Shown: in pieces, positions 16,885 through 26,515 of the stretch
Position numbering within the stretch: position 1 is the first letter of the stretch
How the letters are laid out: every line of letters begins with the position of its first letter
NCBI GenBank assembly: GCA_029210695.1
Contig: JARGFH010000003.1
Coordinates: 58,931 to 122,930 of the forward strand
DNA length: 64,000 nucleotides
DNA from: Acidimicrobiia bacterium
Lineage (GTDB): Bacteria > Actinomycetota > Acidimicrobiia > Spongiisociales > JAHEDJ01
Direction: 5' to 3'
Notes under the pieces: model-generated
The model's input: only the letters and a program-made list of their open reading frames with translations
Told to the model about the DNA's origin: nothing
Database searches by the model: none
Program-made: the position numbers and the translations under genes

Positions 16885-17559
16885 TTACCAACGATCAGCC
16901 TTGTCTTCGTCGTAGTAGTCGAGGCGGTCGAGCGGCATCACCAGGGAGGTGAGCACGTTCATCGAGTGGGCGGTGATCCGTTTGAAGTAGCGGTAGAGCA
17001 ATGCCAGCGGAACGGCTTCGCTCGCCGGTGCCGCCGATTGGATCTGTTCGAGGACGAGGTCGTCGTACTCGCTGAGGTGTTCATCTTCAGTCTGTAGTAT
17101 CTCGTGTGCGGCTTCGGCGTCACGCTCGCCGAAGATTCGGGCCGTTTCGGCGATGAGTCGCGATATTCGATCCCGGTTCGTCAGGAGCTGGTCCCGGAGA
17201 TCACTCGACGATAGATCCACTCCTGCATTCGCCAGGTCGAAGATGTTTTTTGCATAGTCGCCGATCCGCTCGGCGTCCTTCACGATGCTCATCGAAACCA
17301 GCACCATCGGGATGTCGGCAGATGCTCCCCGGACGCTGGTGTGCACGATGAGTTCCCGCCGCACCTCGCGCTGTGCCTTGTTGACCCGGCGATCCGTCTT
17401 CTTGATGTCTTTCTTGACGAGTTCCGGTTCGGTACCCCCGAGGAGCGCGTTGATGGCCGCGTCGAAGGTGTGACGGCAATCGACCAGCATCTGTTGAATC
17501 GTTTGCTCGATCTGCTCGAGTTCCTTGTCGGCTCCGCCTCGAAAGAATTCCATCACCAT
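16885..17559 (-). CDS. PhoU-domain protein (Na/Pi-associated)
   Basis: A 224-residue helical protein with PhoU-like repeats (SMSIVKDAERIGDYAKNIFDLA is a PhoU metal-helix block). It lies 11 nt after the Na/Pi cotransporter gene on the same strand, and fusions or pairings of these two families are common, so it likely modulates that transporter. The start ATG 17559 follows GGAGAG by 8 nt. It differs clearly from the operon PhoU at 13633, so it is a paralogue rather than a recent copy. Confidence 0.85.
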   Translation of the reverse strand: MVMEFFRGGADKELEQIEQTIQQMLVDCRHTFDAAINALLGGTEPELVKKDIKKTDRRVNKAQREVRRELIVHTSVRGASADIPMVLVSMSIVKDAERIGDYAKNIFDLANAGVDLSSSDLRDQLLTNRDRISRLIAETARIFGERDAEAAHEILQTEDEHLSEYDDLVLEQIQSAAPASEAVPLALLYRYFKRITAHSMNVLTSLVMPLDRLDYYDEDKADRW

Positions 17560-17570
17560 GATTGCTCTCC

Positions 17571-18716
17571 TCAGTTCAATATAAGTATGCCGATGATCGG
17601 CAGCAGGATGAAGACGCCTATTACGTAGGCCAGCACCGCCGACTTCCTGACCTCCGCAACGTCTGCCAGCTTCCGAGCGAGGATCAGCGGGATCCGACGT
17701 ATCGCCGGGATCGGGTAGAAGACAAGAATGCCGGAGACGTTGAAGAGCGTGTGGGTGAGTGCGATGACCAGCGCGGCTGGCGACTCTGCCGCCAGGGAGG
17801 CGAGCAGCGCGGTGACTGTGGTGCCGACGTTGGCGCCGAGCGTGACGGGGAATCCGTTCTCGAGGGTCAGGACTCCGGCGGCGATCATCGGTACGAGGAC
17901 TGACGTGGTGATGGATGACGACTGTACGGCGACGGTCATCAGCAACCCGATGGCGATGGCGGCTATGCCACCGCCCCGCGAGAGCACCGCGTTCATCGAT
18001 CGCTCGATCCGCCCTGCCATGACCAACCGCATGTTCACGGTGATGTAGGCGAGGGCCAGGAAGATCAGAGCAAGCCCGAGAACGAGGAGCGCGAAGCCCA
18101 TCGCCGTTTCGTTCTCGGTGAATCGTTCGACGATTGACTCGAACCACGAAACGGGTGCCTTCACCGCCGACTTGATCGGACTGTCGGGGTTCTCGAACTG
18201 AAGGGAGGTGTTGGCCCCGAGGAGGTCGGCCAGCCACTCAGCGCTCTTCGAAAGGAACTTGGTGGCGAGTTCGAGGGGAAGGAACAGGGCCACGGCAAGG
18301 ATGTTGAAGAAGTCGTGCATGGTGGCACCGGCGAAGGCGCGCTTGAACTCCGTGCTGCGCCGGAGGAAGCCGAGTGAGGCAAGCGTGTTCGTAACCGTCG
18401 TGCCGATATTGGCCCCCATGATCATCGGCACGGCGAAGGGCACGGACAGCGTTCCTGCGCCGACCAGGCCCACGATCGTCGCCGTTGAGACCGAGGAAGA
18501 TTGCACCAGCACCGTGGCGAGGATCCCGACGAACAGTCCGGCGATCGGGTTGGAGACATTCGCGAACAGGCTGTCGGTGAAGTCTGAGCCGAATGACTTG
18601 ATACCAGATTCGAGCGCCTTGACCCCCACCAAGAAGAGGTAGAGGAGGAAGAAGACAAGGATGAGACGTACCCAGGTCGGAAGGTCCCGTTTGGCGCTCT
18701 GCTCTTCGGTCTCCAT
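17571..18716 (-). CDS. Sodium-dependent phosphate transporter (NptA/PNaS family)
   Basis: A 381-residue membrane protein with two inverted repeats, each carrying the QSSS motif (TVLVQSSSVSTAT and TVAVQSSSITTSV) and a GANIGTT/GANVGTT block, hallmarks of Na/Pi-II cotransporters. It may import or export phosphate with sodium. About nine helices are visible. Together with the adjacent PhoU-like gene it forms a second phosphate module facing the pst operon, but no PHO box is apparent upstream (18717-18805). Confidence 0.92.
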   Translation of the reverse strand: METEEQSAKRDLPTWVRLILVFFLLYLFLVGVKALESGIKSFGSDFTDSLFANVSNPIAGLFVGILATVLVQSSSVSTATIVGLVGAGTLSVPFAVPMIMGANIGTTVTNTLASLGFLRRSTEFKRAFAGATMHDFFNILAVALFLPLELATKFLSKSAEWLADLLGANTSLQFENPDSPIKSAVKAPVSWFESIVERFTENETAMGFALLVLGLALIFLALAYITVNMRLVMAGRIERSMNAVLSRGGGIAAIAIGLLMTVAVQSSSITTSVLVPMIAAGVLTLENGFPVTLGANVGTTVTALLASLAAESPAALVIALTHTLFNVSGILVFYPIPAIRRIPLILARKLADVAEVRKSAVLAYVIGVFILLPIIGILILN

Positions 18717-18805
18717 CGTGCCGTGCCTCCGGGTGGAGTTGGGTTGTCCCTCGTGGCGGGAAGGAGACTAGTGCCTGAGACGAGGTCGAGATCCGGCTGA
18801 AGCCG

Positions 18806-19036
18806 CTATCCCGGCGGCATGTATGGGTCGACTTGGTCGTCCTCTTCCTGGTCGGGCACTATCGGGGGAACCTGGCCCATGCCGTGTGTGCCGCCGCCGG
18901 GAATCCACCAGACTCGCTTGGCGCCTTTGGCATGTCCATAGTCACCCCGGAGCACACTGACGGCGTAGCGGATGAACCAGATGATTATGAAGAGAGCGAC
19001 CGCACCGAACACCCAGGTGAGCACGGTGTCGAGCAT
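18806..19036 (-). CDS. Small membrane protein of unknown function
   Basis: A 76-residue protein with one helix (about 8-30), then a Gly-rich segment (WWIPGGGTHGMGQ) and an acidic Pro-rich tail. Its ATG overlaps the stop of the amino-acid ABC ATPase (TAATG), so it is translationally coupled and probably part of that transporter operon. I recognise no family. The coupling and clean hydrophobic helix argue that it is real. Confidence 0.6.
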   Translation of the reverse strand: MLDTVLTWVFGAVALFIIIWFIRYAVSVLRGDYGHAKGAKRVWWIPGGGTHGMGQVPPIVPDQEEDDQVDPYMPPG

Positions 19037-19782
19037 TAGTAGTGCTGTACCGCTTCGAGGAACTTCCGAGTGCGTTCGTGCTGGGGCGCCTCGATCACCT
19101 GGGCAGGGGGGCCGTCCTCAACGATGACCCCTCCGTCGATGAAGGCGACTCGATCTGCGACCTGGCGGGCGAATCCCATTTCGTGGGTCACGACCATCAT
19201 GGTCATTCCCTCGGATGCCAAACCGCGCATGACGTCGAGCACCTCGCCGACCAGCTCTGGATCGAGTGCGGAGGTGGGTTCGTCGAACAACATCAGGTCA
19301 GGGTTCATGCACAGCGATCGGGCGATCGCCACCCGTTGTTGCTGGCCGCCGGACAGACGGATCGGGTACTCGTCTGCCTTGTCCGTGAGACCGACGCGCT
19401 CCAGCATCTTGTTGGCGACCTCGTTCGCCTCGTCATCGGAGCGTTTCAGTACACGTTTCTGAGCAATCGTGAGGTTGCCGAGGACCGTGAGATGCGGGAA
19501 GAGATTGAAGCGCTGAAACACCATCCCGATCCGGGTTCGGACGGCGTCGACGTCGGTCTCGAAGTCGGTGATATCGATGCCTTCGACGAAGATCTTGCCG
19601 GCGGTGGGCACCTCGAGGAGATTGACACAGCGGAGTATCGTCGACTTCCCAGAGCCGGACGGTCCGATCACACAAACGACCTCACCGGCCGCCACCTCGA
19701 AATCGATGCCTTTGAGCACCTCCAGCTTCCCGAAGGACTTGTGGAGACCGACAATCTTGATGGGAGGGACGTTGGGGTTCAT
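19036..19782 (-). CDS. Polar amino acid ABC transporter ATPase
   Basis: A 248-residue ATPase of the GlnQ/ArtP group. Walker [11 protein letters not shown]-loop [17 protein letters not shown], signature LSGGQQQR, Walker [15 protein letters not shown] and the switch His in VTHEMGFA are present. The FNLFPH block is typical of polar-amino-acid importers. It lies 4 nt after the permease gene, in the order binding protein, hairpin, permease, ATPase, small membrane protein. Confidence 0.94.
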   Translation of the reverse strand: MNPNVPPIKIVGLHKSFGKLEVLKGIDFEVAAGEVVCVIGPSGSGKSTILRCVNLLEVPTAGKIFVEGIDITDFETDVDAVRTRIGMVFQRFNLFPHLTVLGNLTIAQKRVLKRSDDEANEVANKMLERVGLTDKADEYPIRLSGGQQQRVAIARSLCMNPDLMLFDEPTSALDPELVGEVLDVMRGLASEGMTMMVVTHEMGFARQVADRVAFIDGGVIVEDGPPAQVIEAPQHERTRKFLEAVQHY

Positions 19783-19786
19783 CGGT

Positions 19787-20575
19787 TCACCTCGCCTTGG
19801 CGGCCTTGCGCTCGAGCACCGCGACTAGTTGCGTGAGCGGCAGTGTGATCGCCAGGTACACGATTGCGATCACCGTGAGCGGCGTGCCGTTGAACTTCTG
19901 GTTCATGAGGTCGCGTCCGAACTTCGTGAGTTCCTTCGAGACCGGCGTGGTGCCGAGCACGAAGAACAAGGAGGTGTCTTTGATCAGGAGCACGAGTTCG
20001 TTCGTGAGGGGCGGGATGATGATCCGAAATGCCTGGGGAAGGATGATGCGGCTCATCGCCTGCCCGGAACTCATTCCGAGCGACCGGGCCGCCTCCATCT
20101 GGCCGCGCGGCACAGCTTGAATCCCCGCTCGGATCGTCTCGGCCATATAGGCGGCGGCCACGATTCCCAAGCCAACGGCACCCTTTCCGAGCGTGCCGCC
20201 TGGTACTTCGAATCCATCGAACGCAATGGGTAGTGCGAAGGCAACGAAGATGAGGGTGACGAGGGCCGGAAGGCCACGGAACAACTCTATGTAGGCGGTA
20301 GCGATCCACTTGTAGGGCCGGATCGGCGACATCTTCATGAGCGCCAGAATCAGCGCCATGACCAGACCCAGCGAGAACGCCAGCAACGTATAGAGCAGGG
20401 TGTTCTTGGCGGCGATCGTGATGACTTCCGGCAACATGTCGGCCGCCACGTCGACGTCGGCGAATGAGCGCTGCAGTGTCGCCCAGTCTGCGAAGAGCAG
20501 GACCACAATGGCCATGATCACGAGGACCGAGTAGAGGGTCGCCCGGCTGATCAGGAGTTTGGTTCTCTTTGTCAC
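19787..20575 (-). CDS. Polar amino acid ABC transporter permease
   Basis: A 262-residue permease of the HisMQ/GlnP group with about five helices. The EAA loop is visible ([30 protein letters not shown]), as is the [14 protein letters not shown] block. GTG 20575 is chosen because GGGAGGG lies 6-8 nt upstream; an earlier start would read through the long inverted repeat 20591-20731. A single permease gene suggests a homodimeric channel. Confidence 0.92.
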   Translation of the reverse strand: MTKRTKLLISRATLYSVLVIMAIVVLLFADWATLQRSFADVDVAADMLPEVITIAAKNTLLYTLLAFSLGLVMALILALMKMSPIRPYKWIATAYIELFRGLPALVTLIFVAFALPIAFDGFEVPGGTLGKGAVGLGIVAAAYMAETIRAGIQAVPRGQMEAARSLGMSSGQAMSRIILPQAFRIIIPPLTNELVLLIKDTSLFFVLGTTPVSKELTKFGRDLMNQKFNGTPLTVIAIVYLAITLPLTQLVAVLERKAAKAR

Positions 20576-20590
20576 GCTGCCCTCCCGACG

Positions 20591-20731
20591 CGCTGAGGGG
20601 GACCCTAGTGGTCCGTCGCGGATTTGGTGACTTGGTCTCCTGCCGGACGATCCCCGCTGTGGCAGGGTTCGTGGCACTGCCTACCCCGGTCATCAAATAG
20701 CAGACAGACCACTAGCGGGTCCCCCTCAGCG
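20591..20731. repeat. Long imperfect inverted repeat between binding-protein and permease genes
   Basis: Left arm 20591-20613 and right arm 20707-20731 match over 23 bp apart from a 2-nt insertion (CGCTGAGGGGGACCC / GGGTCCCCCTCAGCG at the ends). Weaker pairing continues inward (ATTTGGTGAC with GTCATCAAAT), and the centre has a further CCTGCC/GGCAGG stem. As RNA it would form one large hairpin in the binding-protein to permease spacer. Confidence 0.75.
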
Positions 20732-20756
20732 AGGTCTGTGGATCGGCGAGTTTTGT

Positions 20757-21536
20757 TTACGCGCCGAAATACTTGTCGAAGATGTCCTGGTAGGTGCCGT
20801 TGTCGCGCAGGGTCTGGATGGCCTCGTTGACTGCGGTCAACAGGGCTTCCTTACCTTCCTCCTGCGTGGCGAATCCGTAGTTCTCGCCCGTCGAGTAGGT
20901 GTCGACGACCTCAACGGTTTCGTCCTTCTGTGCACGGTCAGCGTTGACCGGCAGATCCTGGAGGATGCCGTCGACGTTGCCGGACTCGAGTGCCACGAAC
21001 AACTCGCCGCCGTTTTCGAAGGAGAGCAGGGCGACGCCATCGGGGGCATTGTCCTGGGCGTATGCCTCACCGGTTGTGCCGGATTGGACACCAAGGCTCT
21101 TACCGACGAGGTCGTCGAGGGTTGCGTAACCCGAGTCCTTCTTGACGAGCAGCGACTGTGCCGCGTCGAAGTATGGATCCGAGAAGTCGATGTTCGCCTC
21201 GCGCTCTTCGGTGATGGTGATGGCGGATGCTGCGATGTCACACTGATTGGCAGCCATGGCGCTGCCGGACGTGATGGCGTCGAAGCCCGTGCCGAGGAAC
21301 TCCAGCGATAGGCCCAACTCGTCGGCGATCGCTTGCATCAGGTCGACGTCGAACCCGGTGTATTCGCCGTCGACTTCGTACTCAAAAGGCTCGTAGGGGA
21401 TCTCAGAGCACACAGTCAATGTGTCGGCTGCTACAAGGCCGAATTCGCTGGTGTCTGCTTCGCTGCCGCCGCATGCCGCTCCGACCAGCGAGAACGCCAG
21501 CAACAGCACGAAGATCGTAGTCCATTTGCTTCTCAC
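20757..21536 (-). CDS. Polar amino acid ABC binding lipoprotein
   Basis: A 259-residue solute-binding protein of the SBP_bac_3 family: lipobox (VGAACGG), then the typical blocks YEPFEY, GFDVDLMQAIADEL, DIAASAITITEER, FSDPYF and LQDLPVN. It captures a polar amino acid outside the cell for the downstream permease and ATPase. GTG 21536 is preferred, with GAGGAAG 8 nt upstream. The specificity is not determinable here; the glutamine/cystine-type family is likely. Confidence 0.92.
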   Translation of the reverse strand: MRSKWTTIFVLLLAFSLVGAACGGSEADTSEFGLVAADTLTVCSEIPYEPFEYEVDGEYTGFDVDLMQAIADELGLSLEFLGTGFDAITSGSAMAANQCDIAASAITITEEREANIDFSDPYFDAAQSLLVKKDSGYATLDDLVGKSLGVQSGTTGEAYAQDNAPDGVALLSFENGGELFVALESGNVDGILQDLPVNADRAQKDETVEVVDTYSTGENYGFATQEEGKEALLTAVNEAIQTLRDNGTYQDIFDKYFGA

Positions 21537-21625
21537 GGTGTCTTCCTCCCATTGGGAACGAGGAGTCTGCTCTCCCCGTATCTGGAACTCTAGGTCGTGC
21601 AATCGAAAGGTGCAGATCGTGAAGA

Positions 21626-21653
21626 GGTACCCCGTACCGGGTATCGGCTATTG
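21626..21653 (+). repeat. Degenerate heptamer repeat, GGTACCG family
   Basis: Units GGTACCC, CGTACCG, GGTATCG, GCTATTG in 7-nt register, in the 179-bp gap between the binding protein and dxs. Weaker than the other arrays; a related CCCGGTACCCAGTA occurs at about 21692. Confidence 0.45.
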
Positions 21654-21715
21654 GGACTTCAGATGTATCCAAAATGACCGAGAAACGATGTCCCGGTACC
21701 CAGTACTTCTCTGGG

Positions 21716-23578
21716 TCAGGCGCCGCTTACCAGGCCAAGCACGCGCTCGGCAATCGACTCCGCATCGAGCCCGATCGACTTCATTATCTCGCCGGCCGAA
21801 CCGGCGGGCAGGAACTCGTCCGGAATGCCCATGATCCGGATGCGATCGGCGAGGCCGTCCAGGCTCACCGTCTCCAGAACCCCGGCGCCGAAGCCACCGC
21901 TAATCACGTTGTCTTCGAGCGTGACAACCATCGGGTAGGCGCGCACCCAGTCGACCAGACGCTCGTCCATAGGCTTCACCCAGCGAGCATTTATCAGGCC
22001 GACCGACACGCCTTGTTGTGCCAGCGTCAACTGTGCCTTCTGAGCGAGTTCGACCATTCGACCCGTTGCGAGCAGCAGTACGTCTGATCCGGACTCGAGT
22101 TCTTCCCAAGTGCCTATTTCGAGTGGCTCGACGGGCAGTTCCGGGATCGTGTCTGCTCCACCTTTCGGGAAGCGGATAGCCATGGGGCCTTCGTGAGTAA
22201 CGCCGGCCGCCACCATCGCACAGAGTTCGCGTGCATCCGATGGTGCTCCGATGGTCATGCCGGGAATCATCCGCAGGTAGGAGAGATCGAAAGCTCCATG
22301 ATGAGATGGACCGTCCGGTCCGGTCACGCCCGCACGATCGAGGAGGAAGGTGACCGGCAGGTTGTGCATCGCCACATCCATCACTACTTCGTCGAAGGCT
22401 CGCTGCAGAAAGGTCGAATACACGGCAACGACCGGGCGCTTGCCGCTCATCGCCAACCCTGCTGCCAGCGCCACCGCGTGCTGTTCGGCGATACCGGTAT
22501 CGATGACCCGGTCGGGGAACTCGCCTGCCATTTCACCGAGACCGGTCGGAGACACCATGGCGGCGCTGATGGCGACGACATCCTCGTTCTGGCGAGCGGC
22601 GTGGAGGACGGCCATGGCGGCGATGTCCGTCATCTTCAGTTCGGAGTTGTTAGGTCGGCCCGACTCGACGTCGAAGGCGCTCACGCCGTGCAGCTTCTCG
22701 ACCTCGTCGTTGATGGCCGGTTCGTACCCACGGCCCTTGTCCGTGATGACATGGACGATGGCCGGTTCTCCCATGTCTTTGGCGTGTTCGAGTGCCTCTT
22801 CCATTGCCTGGAAGTCGTGGCCGTCGAGGATCCCCGAGTACTTCAGGCCGAGCACATCGAAAACTGTGGCCGGCTCGACCAACTGTTTGAGGCTCTCTTT
22901 CAAACGAAATGCGAGTTCGTCGGCGGTGTCGCCCACGATGGGAAGGGAGCGCAAAACGCGGCCGGTGAGTTTCTTGGCGTGCTCGTAGCGCGGGTTGAAC
23001 CGTAGGTGAGCCAGTGCAGCAAGTCCGCCGACCGTCGGCGCGTACGAACGCCCGTTGTCGTTGACGACGATGATCAGGTTCGGGGGCCGTGTCACCGCGA
23101 TGTGATTGAGGGCCTCATACGCAACTCCGCCCGTCAGGGCGCCGTCGCCGATGACCGCGATCGTATAGCGGCCGTTGCCCGCCTCCGCGTTGGAGATGGC
23201 GTTGCCGAGCGCATAGCTGAGCGATACAGACGCGTGGCTGTTCTCGACGAAGTCGTGGTCGCTCTCAGCCCGGCTCGGGTAGCCCGTCATTCCGCCGAAC
23301 GAGCGGAGCGAGTCGAAGCCGCCCTGGCGGCCGGTGACGATCTTGTGGACGTATGCCTGGTGCCCAACGTCCCAGTAGATGCGGTCGTCCGGGCTCTCGA
23401 AGACCCGGTGAAGGGCCAGGGTCAGTTCGACGATTCCGAGATTCGGTGAGAGATGGCCCCCGGTGCGCGAGATCTTCTCAACCATGAATTGTCGAATCTC
23501 AGCAGCCAGTTGCTCGAGTTCATCGACGTCGAGGCTGCGAAGGTCTTCAGGATCCTGGATGTGTTCGAGAAAGTTCAC
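21716..23578 (-). CDS. dxs: 1-deoxy-D-xylulose-5-phosphate synthase
   Basis: A 620-residue thiamine-diphosphate enzyme that condenses pyruvate and glyceraldehyde-3-phosphate, the first step of the MEP isoprenoid pathway. Visible are SPNLGIVELTLALH, the TPP motif GDGALTGG...NDNGRSYAPTVGG, the pyrimidine-domain EQHAV block (DTGIAEQHAVALAAG) and DRAGVTGPDGPSHHGAFD. The length is normal. It starts with GTG and a weak ribosome site. It lies between two amino-acid transporter loci and is divergent from aapJ; no other isoprenoid gene is near. Confidence 0.96.
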   Translation of the reverse strand: MNFLEHIQDPEDLRSLDVDELEQLAAEIRQFMVEKISRTGGHLSPNLGIVELTLALHRVFESPDDRIYWDVGHQAYVHKIVTGRQGGFDSLRSFGGMTGYPSRAESDHDFVENSHASVSLSYALGNAISNAEAGNGRYTIAVIGDGALTGGVAYEALNHIAVTRPPNLIIVVNDNGRSYAPTVGGLAALAHLRFNPRYEHAKKLTGRVLRSLPIVGDTADELAFRLKESLKQLVEPATVFDVLGLKYSGILDGHDFQAMEEALEHAKDMGEPAIVHVITDKGRGYEPAINDEVEKLHGVSAFDVESGRPNNSELKMTDIAAMAVLHAARQNEDVVAISAAMVSPTGLGEMAGEFPDRVIDTGIAEQHAVALAAGLAMSGKRPVVAVYSTFLQRAFDEVVMDVAMHNLPVTFLLDRAGVTGPDGPSHHGAFDLSYLRMIPGMTIGAPSDARELCAMVAAGVTHEGPMAIRFPKGGADTIPELPVEPLEIGTWEELESGSDVLLLATGRMVELAQKAQLTLAQQGVSVGLINARWVKPMDERLVDWVRAYPMVVTLEDNVISGGFGAGVLETVSLDGLADRIRIMGIPDEFLPAGSAGEIMKSIGLDAESIAERVLGLVSGA

Positions 23579-23788
23579 GTGCGCTTCGTTTGTGAGGGTC
23601 GTGGTGTCGGCGGCAACCGCTTGTGCGGTCGGAAACGAGGGTCACAGACTAGCGCTGCAACGGGCCACTGGTCACGGCCGATCTGAAATAGGTCCCACTT
23701 TTGGTTGATGCGTCCGTTCGGCCCTGTCTATGGTGGTTTCACTAATCGGGGAGGCGCAGTCCCTGAATTCCCATTTGGGAGGAGCAGA

Positions 23789-24919
23789 ATGAATCTCAAG
23801 AAACTAATGGCGGTACTGGCGGTATTGGCTCTGGTCCTGACGGCGTGTGACGCCGGAGGGGGCGGAGACGAGACCACTCCCACCACGGCCGTCACCCCGG
23901 ATGACGGCACTACTACCGAGACCACCGCAGGCGGAACCGATACCGGAGCGCAGACGGGTGGAAGCCGTCTCGACGAGATTATCGCCCGCGGAACGCTCAA
24001 TTGTGGTGTGAACGAAACCTTGCCCGGGTTCGGTTCGAAGGATGAGACGGGCGCATTTGTCGGTTTTGACATCGATCTCTGTCGTGCAGTGGCAGCCGCG
24101 GTGCTCGGCGACTCAGAAGCGGTGAACTACACCGCATTGACGGCCGCACAGCGCTTCGAGGCTCTGTCCTCAGGTTCAATTGACATGCTCAGCCGGAACA
24201 CGACCTGGACCCAAAGCCGTGATGGCGAGTTGGGCGTGGACTTTGCCCCGACCACTTACTACGACGGACAGCAGGTTATGGCTCTGGCTGCCGACGGATT
24301 CGACAGCGGCTCAGGCCTTGCGGATCTCGCCGGTGCGGTCATATGCACCAACGCCGGAACCACGACCGAGAAGAACATCACCGAGGCGATGCAAGCGGCC
24401 GGTACGGATTTCACACTCACCACTTTCGAGGACTTCAACATCGTGTTGGAGAATTTCAAGAGTGGCGCTTGTGACGCCGTTACCACCGACGGTTCCGGTC
24501 TCATTTCGCGCAAGTCCACCGATGAACCCGCCCCCGGCGATTGGGTCATCTTCCCGGCGGTGCCGATCTCCAAGGAACCTCTTGGTCCCGGCGTCGCCCA
24601 GGGTGACGCGAAGTGGGCCGATGCGGTCAACTGGTCGATCTACGCCATGATCCTCGCTGAGGAACTGGGAGTGGACAGCTCCAACGTGGACGCCATGCAG
24701 GCGAGCCCACCTAATGGTGAGGTTCAGCGTTTGCTCGGCGGCGAGGAAGAAAAGCAGACGGCGATGGGCCTTTCTGCTGATGCGTTCTATAACGTCATCA
24801 AGCAGGTCGGCAACTACGGTGAGATCTTCGATCGGCATCTCACGGTGCTGGGACTCGAGCGCGGCCTCAACGCACTGTGGAGCGACGGTGGTCTGATCTA
24901 CGCACCGCCTGCTAGGTAA
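23789..24919 (+). CDS. aapJ: General L-amino acid ABC binding lipoprotein AapJ-like
   Basis: A 376-residue SBP_bac_3 lipoprotein (lipobox LTACDAG, Cys19) with a Thr-rich linker, then RGTLNCGVNETLPGFG, GFDIDLCRAVAAAVLGD and DMLSRNTTWTQSRD, a pattern specific to the AapJ/BztA group (broad L-amino-acid or glutamate/aspartate uptake). GGGAGGAG precedes the ATG. It leads an aapJQMP-type operon on the plus strand. A possible promoter is TTGATG (23705) with TATGGT (23729), 18 bp apart. Confidence 0.93.
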   Translation: MNLKKLMAVLAVLALVLTACDAGGGGDETTPTTAVTPDDGTTTETTAGGTDTGAQTGGSRLDEIIARGTLNCGVNETLPGFGSKDETGAFVGFDIDLCRAVAAAVLGDSEAVNYTALTAAQRFEALSSGSIDMLSRNTTWTQSRDGELGVDFAPTTYYDGQQVMALAADGFDSGSGLADLAGAVICTNAGTTTEKNITEAMQAAGTDFTLTTFEDFNIVLENFKSGACDAVTTDGSGLISRKSTDEPAPGDWVIFPAVPISKEPLGPGVAQGDAKWADAVNWSIYAMILAEELGVDSSNVDAMQASPPNGEVQRLLGGEEEKQTAMGLSADAFYNVIKQVGNYGEIFDRHLTVLGLERGLNALWSDGGLIYAPPAR

Positions 24920-24936
24920 CCGAAGAGGAAGACACA

Positions 24937-24964
24937 GTGAGGGGGCGCGCAGGCGCCCCCTCAC
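24937..24964 (+). terminator. Perfect hairpin after aapJ (attenuator)
   Basis: A 12-bp perfect stem GTGAGGGGGCGC / GCGCCCCCTCAC with loop GCAG, no T-tract, in the aapJ-aapQ spacer. Placed to reduce transcription or protect the aapJ message so that more binding protein than permease is made. Confidence 0.6.
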
Positions 24965-24988
24965 CACATCGGCTCGCGGAGGGGCTTT

Positions 24989-26515
24989 GTGACGCAGACC
25001 GTCGAACCGAAGGCAGCACACGAGCGGCCCCCGCTCTGGCGGGACGCCACTGTTCTGAAGTGGGCAGCTCAGATTGCGGTCCTGCTAGGACTGATCTTCG
25101 TGGGTGTCGTCGCCGTCCGCAGCGCCGCAGCCAATCTCGAGGCGCAAGGTCTCACCTTCTCCTGGCGGTTCCTGAGTGACGCGCCGGGCATTCAGCTCTC
25201 TGAGGGCTTCGCCACACTGCCCTCGTCCGGCCTCGAGGCGATACTCGTCGGCGTCGTCAACATGTTGCGGGTCACCGCCTCGGGCGTTGTAGCCGCCACG
25301 ATCCTTGGAGTGATCGTCGGCATCGCCAGGCTCTCTTCGAACTGGTTGGTCAACAAGGCCTCCACCGTATATGTCGAGACCATTCGCAACGTTCCGCTGT
25401 TGCTCCAGATTGTGTTCTGGTTTGCAGTCTTTGGCTCGCTTCCAAGCTTGGAATCCGAAGGCTCGGGGCCGATCGAGGGGTGGCTGTACGCCACGAACAA
25501 GGGTCTGTCCATCCCGTGGTTCTTTCCTCGCGAAGCGTTTTGGCAGTGGTTCGTATTCGTTCTAGCCGGTGCAATCGCCGCCCGGTTCGCCTTCCGGTGG
25601 CGGATCAGGGTCCTTGAAGAGACAGGACATGAAGCCCACGCCGTTGGGTACTCGCTCGCCGCTTTCATGCTCTTTGCCGTCGTCGGTTGGTTCGCGCACC
25701 CCATTGCCGGCGCTCTCGGGTGGGTCTTTGGTGGCTTGTCCTGGCTGTTCGGGAGCGTTCCGCTGGTGCTCATGCAGTTCGTCCTGGCCGTTGCCGTCGT
25801 CGGCCTGGCGGCCCGGTGGATCAAACGGTTCCTCGACTCGCTGCGCAGCCCGGCTGGTCTTGCCCGGTTGACCGATGATGACATCTTCCGGATCGGCCTG
25901 GCCGGGGCGATGGGTGTCGTTGCCGCCATCGTTTTCTTCTTGGTGCCCGGGATCACCGAGGGGATCAATCTCGGACTCGAACGCCTCTTCGGATTTTGGG
26001 ATGGCAAATTCGATTTCTTGCGCACAGGCACCGTGCTCGAGTTCGGGCGTCCGACGGTGGAAGCTCCCGGGCGATTCGCCAGTTTCGGAGCCACCGGCAT
26101 GACGATGAGCGGCTACTTCTTCGGTGTGTGGGTGGGCGTCACGTTGTACACGGCTGCGTTCATCGCCGAGATCGTGCGCGGCGGCATTCTGGCCGTCGCC
26201 AAGGGGCAAACTGAGGCCGGACTGGCGTTGGGCCTCAAGCGCAGCCAGTTGCTGCGGATGATCGTTCTGCCTCAGGCCTTCCGGATCATCCTCCCGCCGA
26301 TGGGAAATCAGTACCTCAACCTGGCCAAGAACACGTCGCTCGGGATCGCAGTGGGATACGCCGAGGTCGTGGCCGTCGGGCAGACGCTCTTCAACCAGAC
26401 GGGCGCCACGATTCAAGTCATCCTGATCTGGATGGGGTTCTACCTGCTGGTCAGTCTGATGCTTTCAGCCATCGTCAACTGGTACAACCGCCGAGTCGCA
26501 CTCGTGGAGCGCTGA
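24989..26515 (+). CDS. aapQ: L-amino acid ABC permease AapQ-like
   Basis: A 508-residue permease, longer than the roughly 400 residues usual for AapQ. The N-terminal block (RNVPLLLQIVFWF) and C-terminal EAA loop ([29 protein letters not shown]) are conserved. Between them lies an enlarged hydrophobic region (about residues 165-330) with several extra predicted helices. GTG 24989 follows GGAGGGG. It overlaps aapM at TGATG. It should form a heterodimer with the next gene product. Confidence 0.9.
   Translation: MTQTVEPKAAHERPPLWRDATVLKWAAQIAVLLGLIFVGVVAVRSAAANLEAQGLTFSWRFLSDAPGIQLSEGFATLPSSGLEAILVGVVNMLRVTASGVVAATILGVIVGIARLSSNWLVNKASTVYVETIRNVPLLLQIVFWFAVFGSLPSLESEGSGPIEGWLYATNKGLSIPWFFPREAFWQWFVFVLAGAIAARFAFRWRIRVLEETGHEAHAVGYSLAAFMLFAVVGWFAHPIAGALGWVFGGLSWLFGSVPLVLMQFVLAVAVVGLAARWIKRFLDSLRSPAGLARLTDDDIFRIGLAGAMGVVAAIVFFLVPGITEGINLGLERLFGFWDGKFDFLRTGTVLEFGRPTVEAPGRFASFGATGMTMSGYFFGVWVGVTLYTAAFIAEIVRGGILAVAKGQTEAGLALGLKRSQLLRMIVLPQAFRIILPPMGNQYLNLAKNTSLGIAVGYAEVVAVGQTLFNQTGATIQVILIWMGFYLLVSLMLSAIVNWYNRRVALVER

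Noticed and set aside
23705..23734. Promoter of aapJ listed as a feature
   Set aside because: TTGATG-18-TATGGT fits loosely, but similar matches are common; mentioned only within the aapJ entry.
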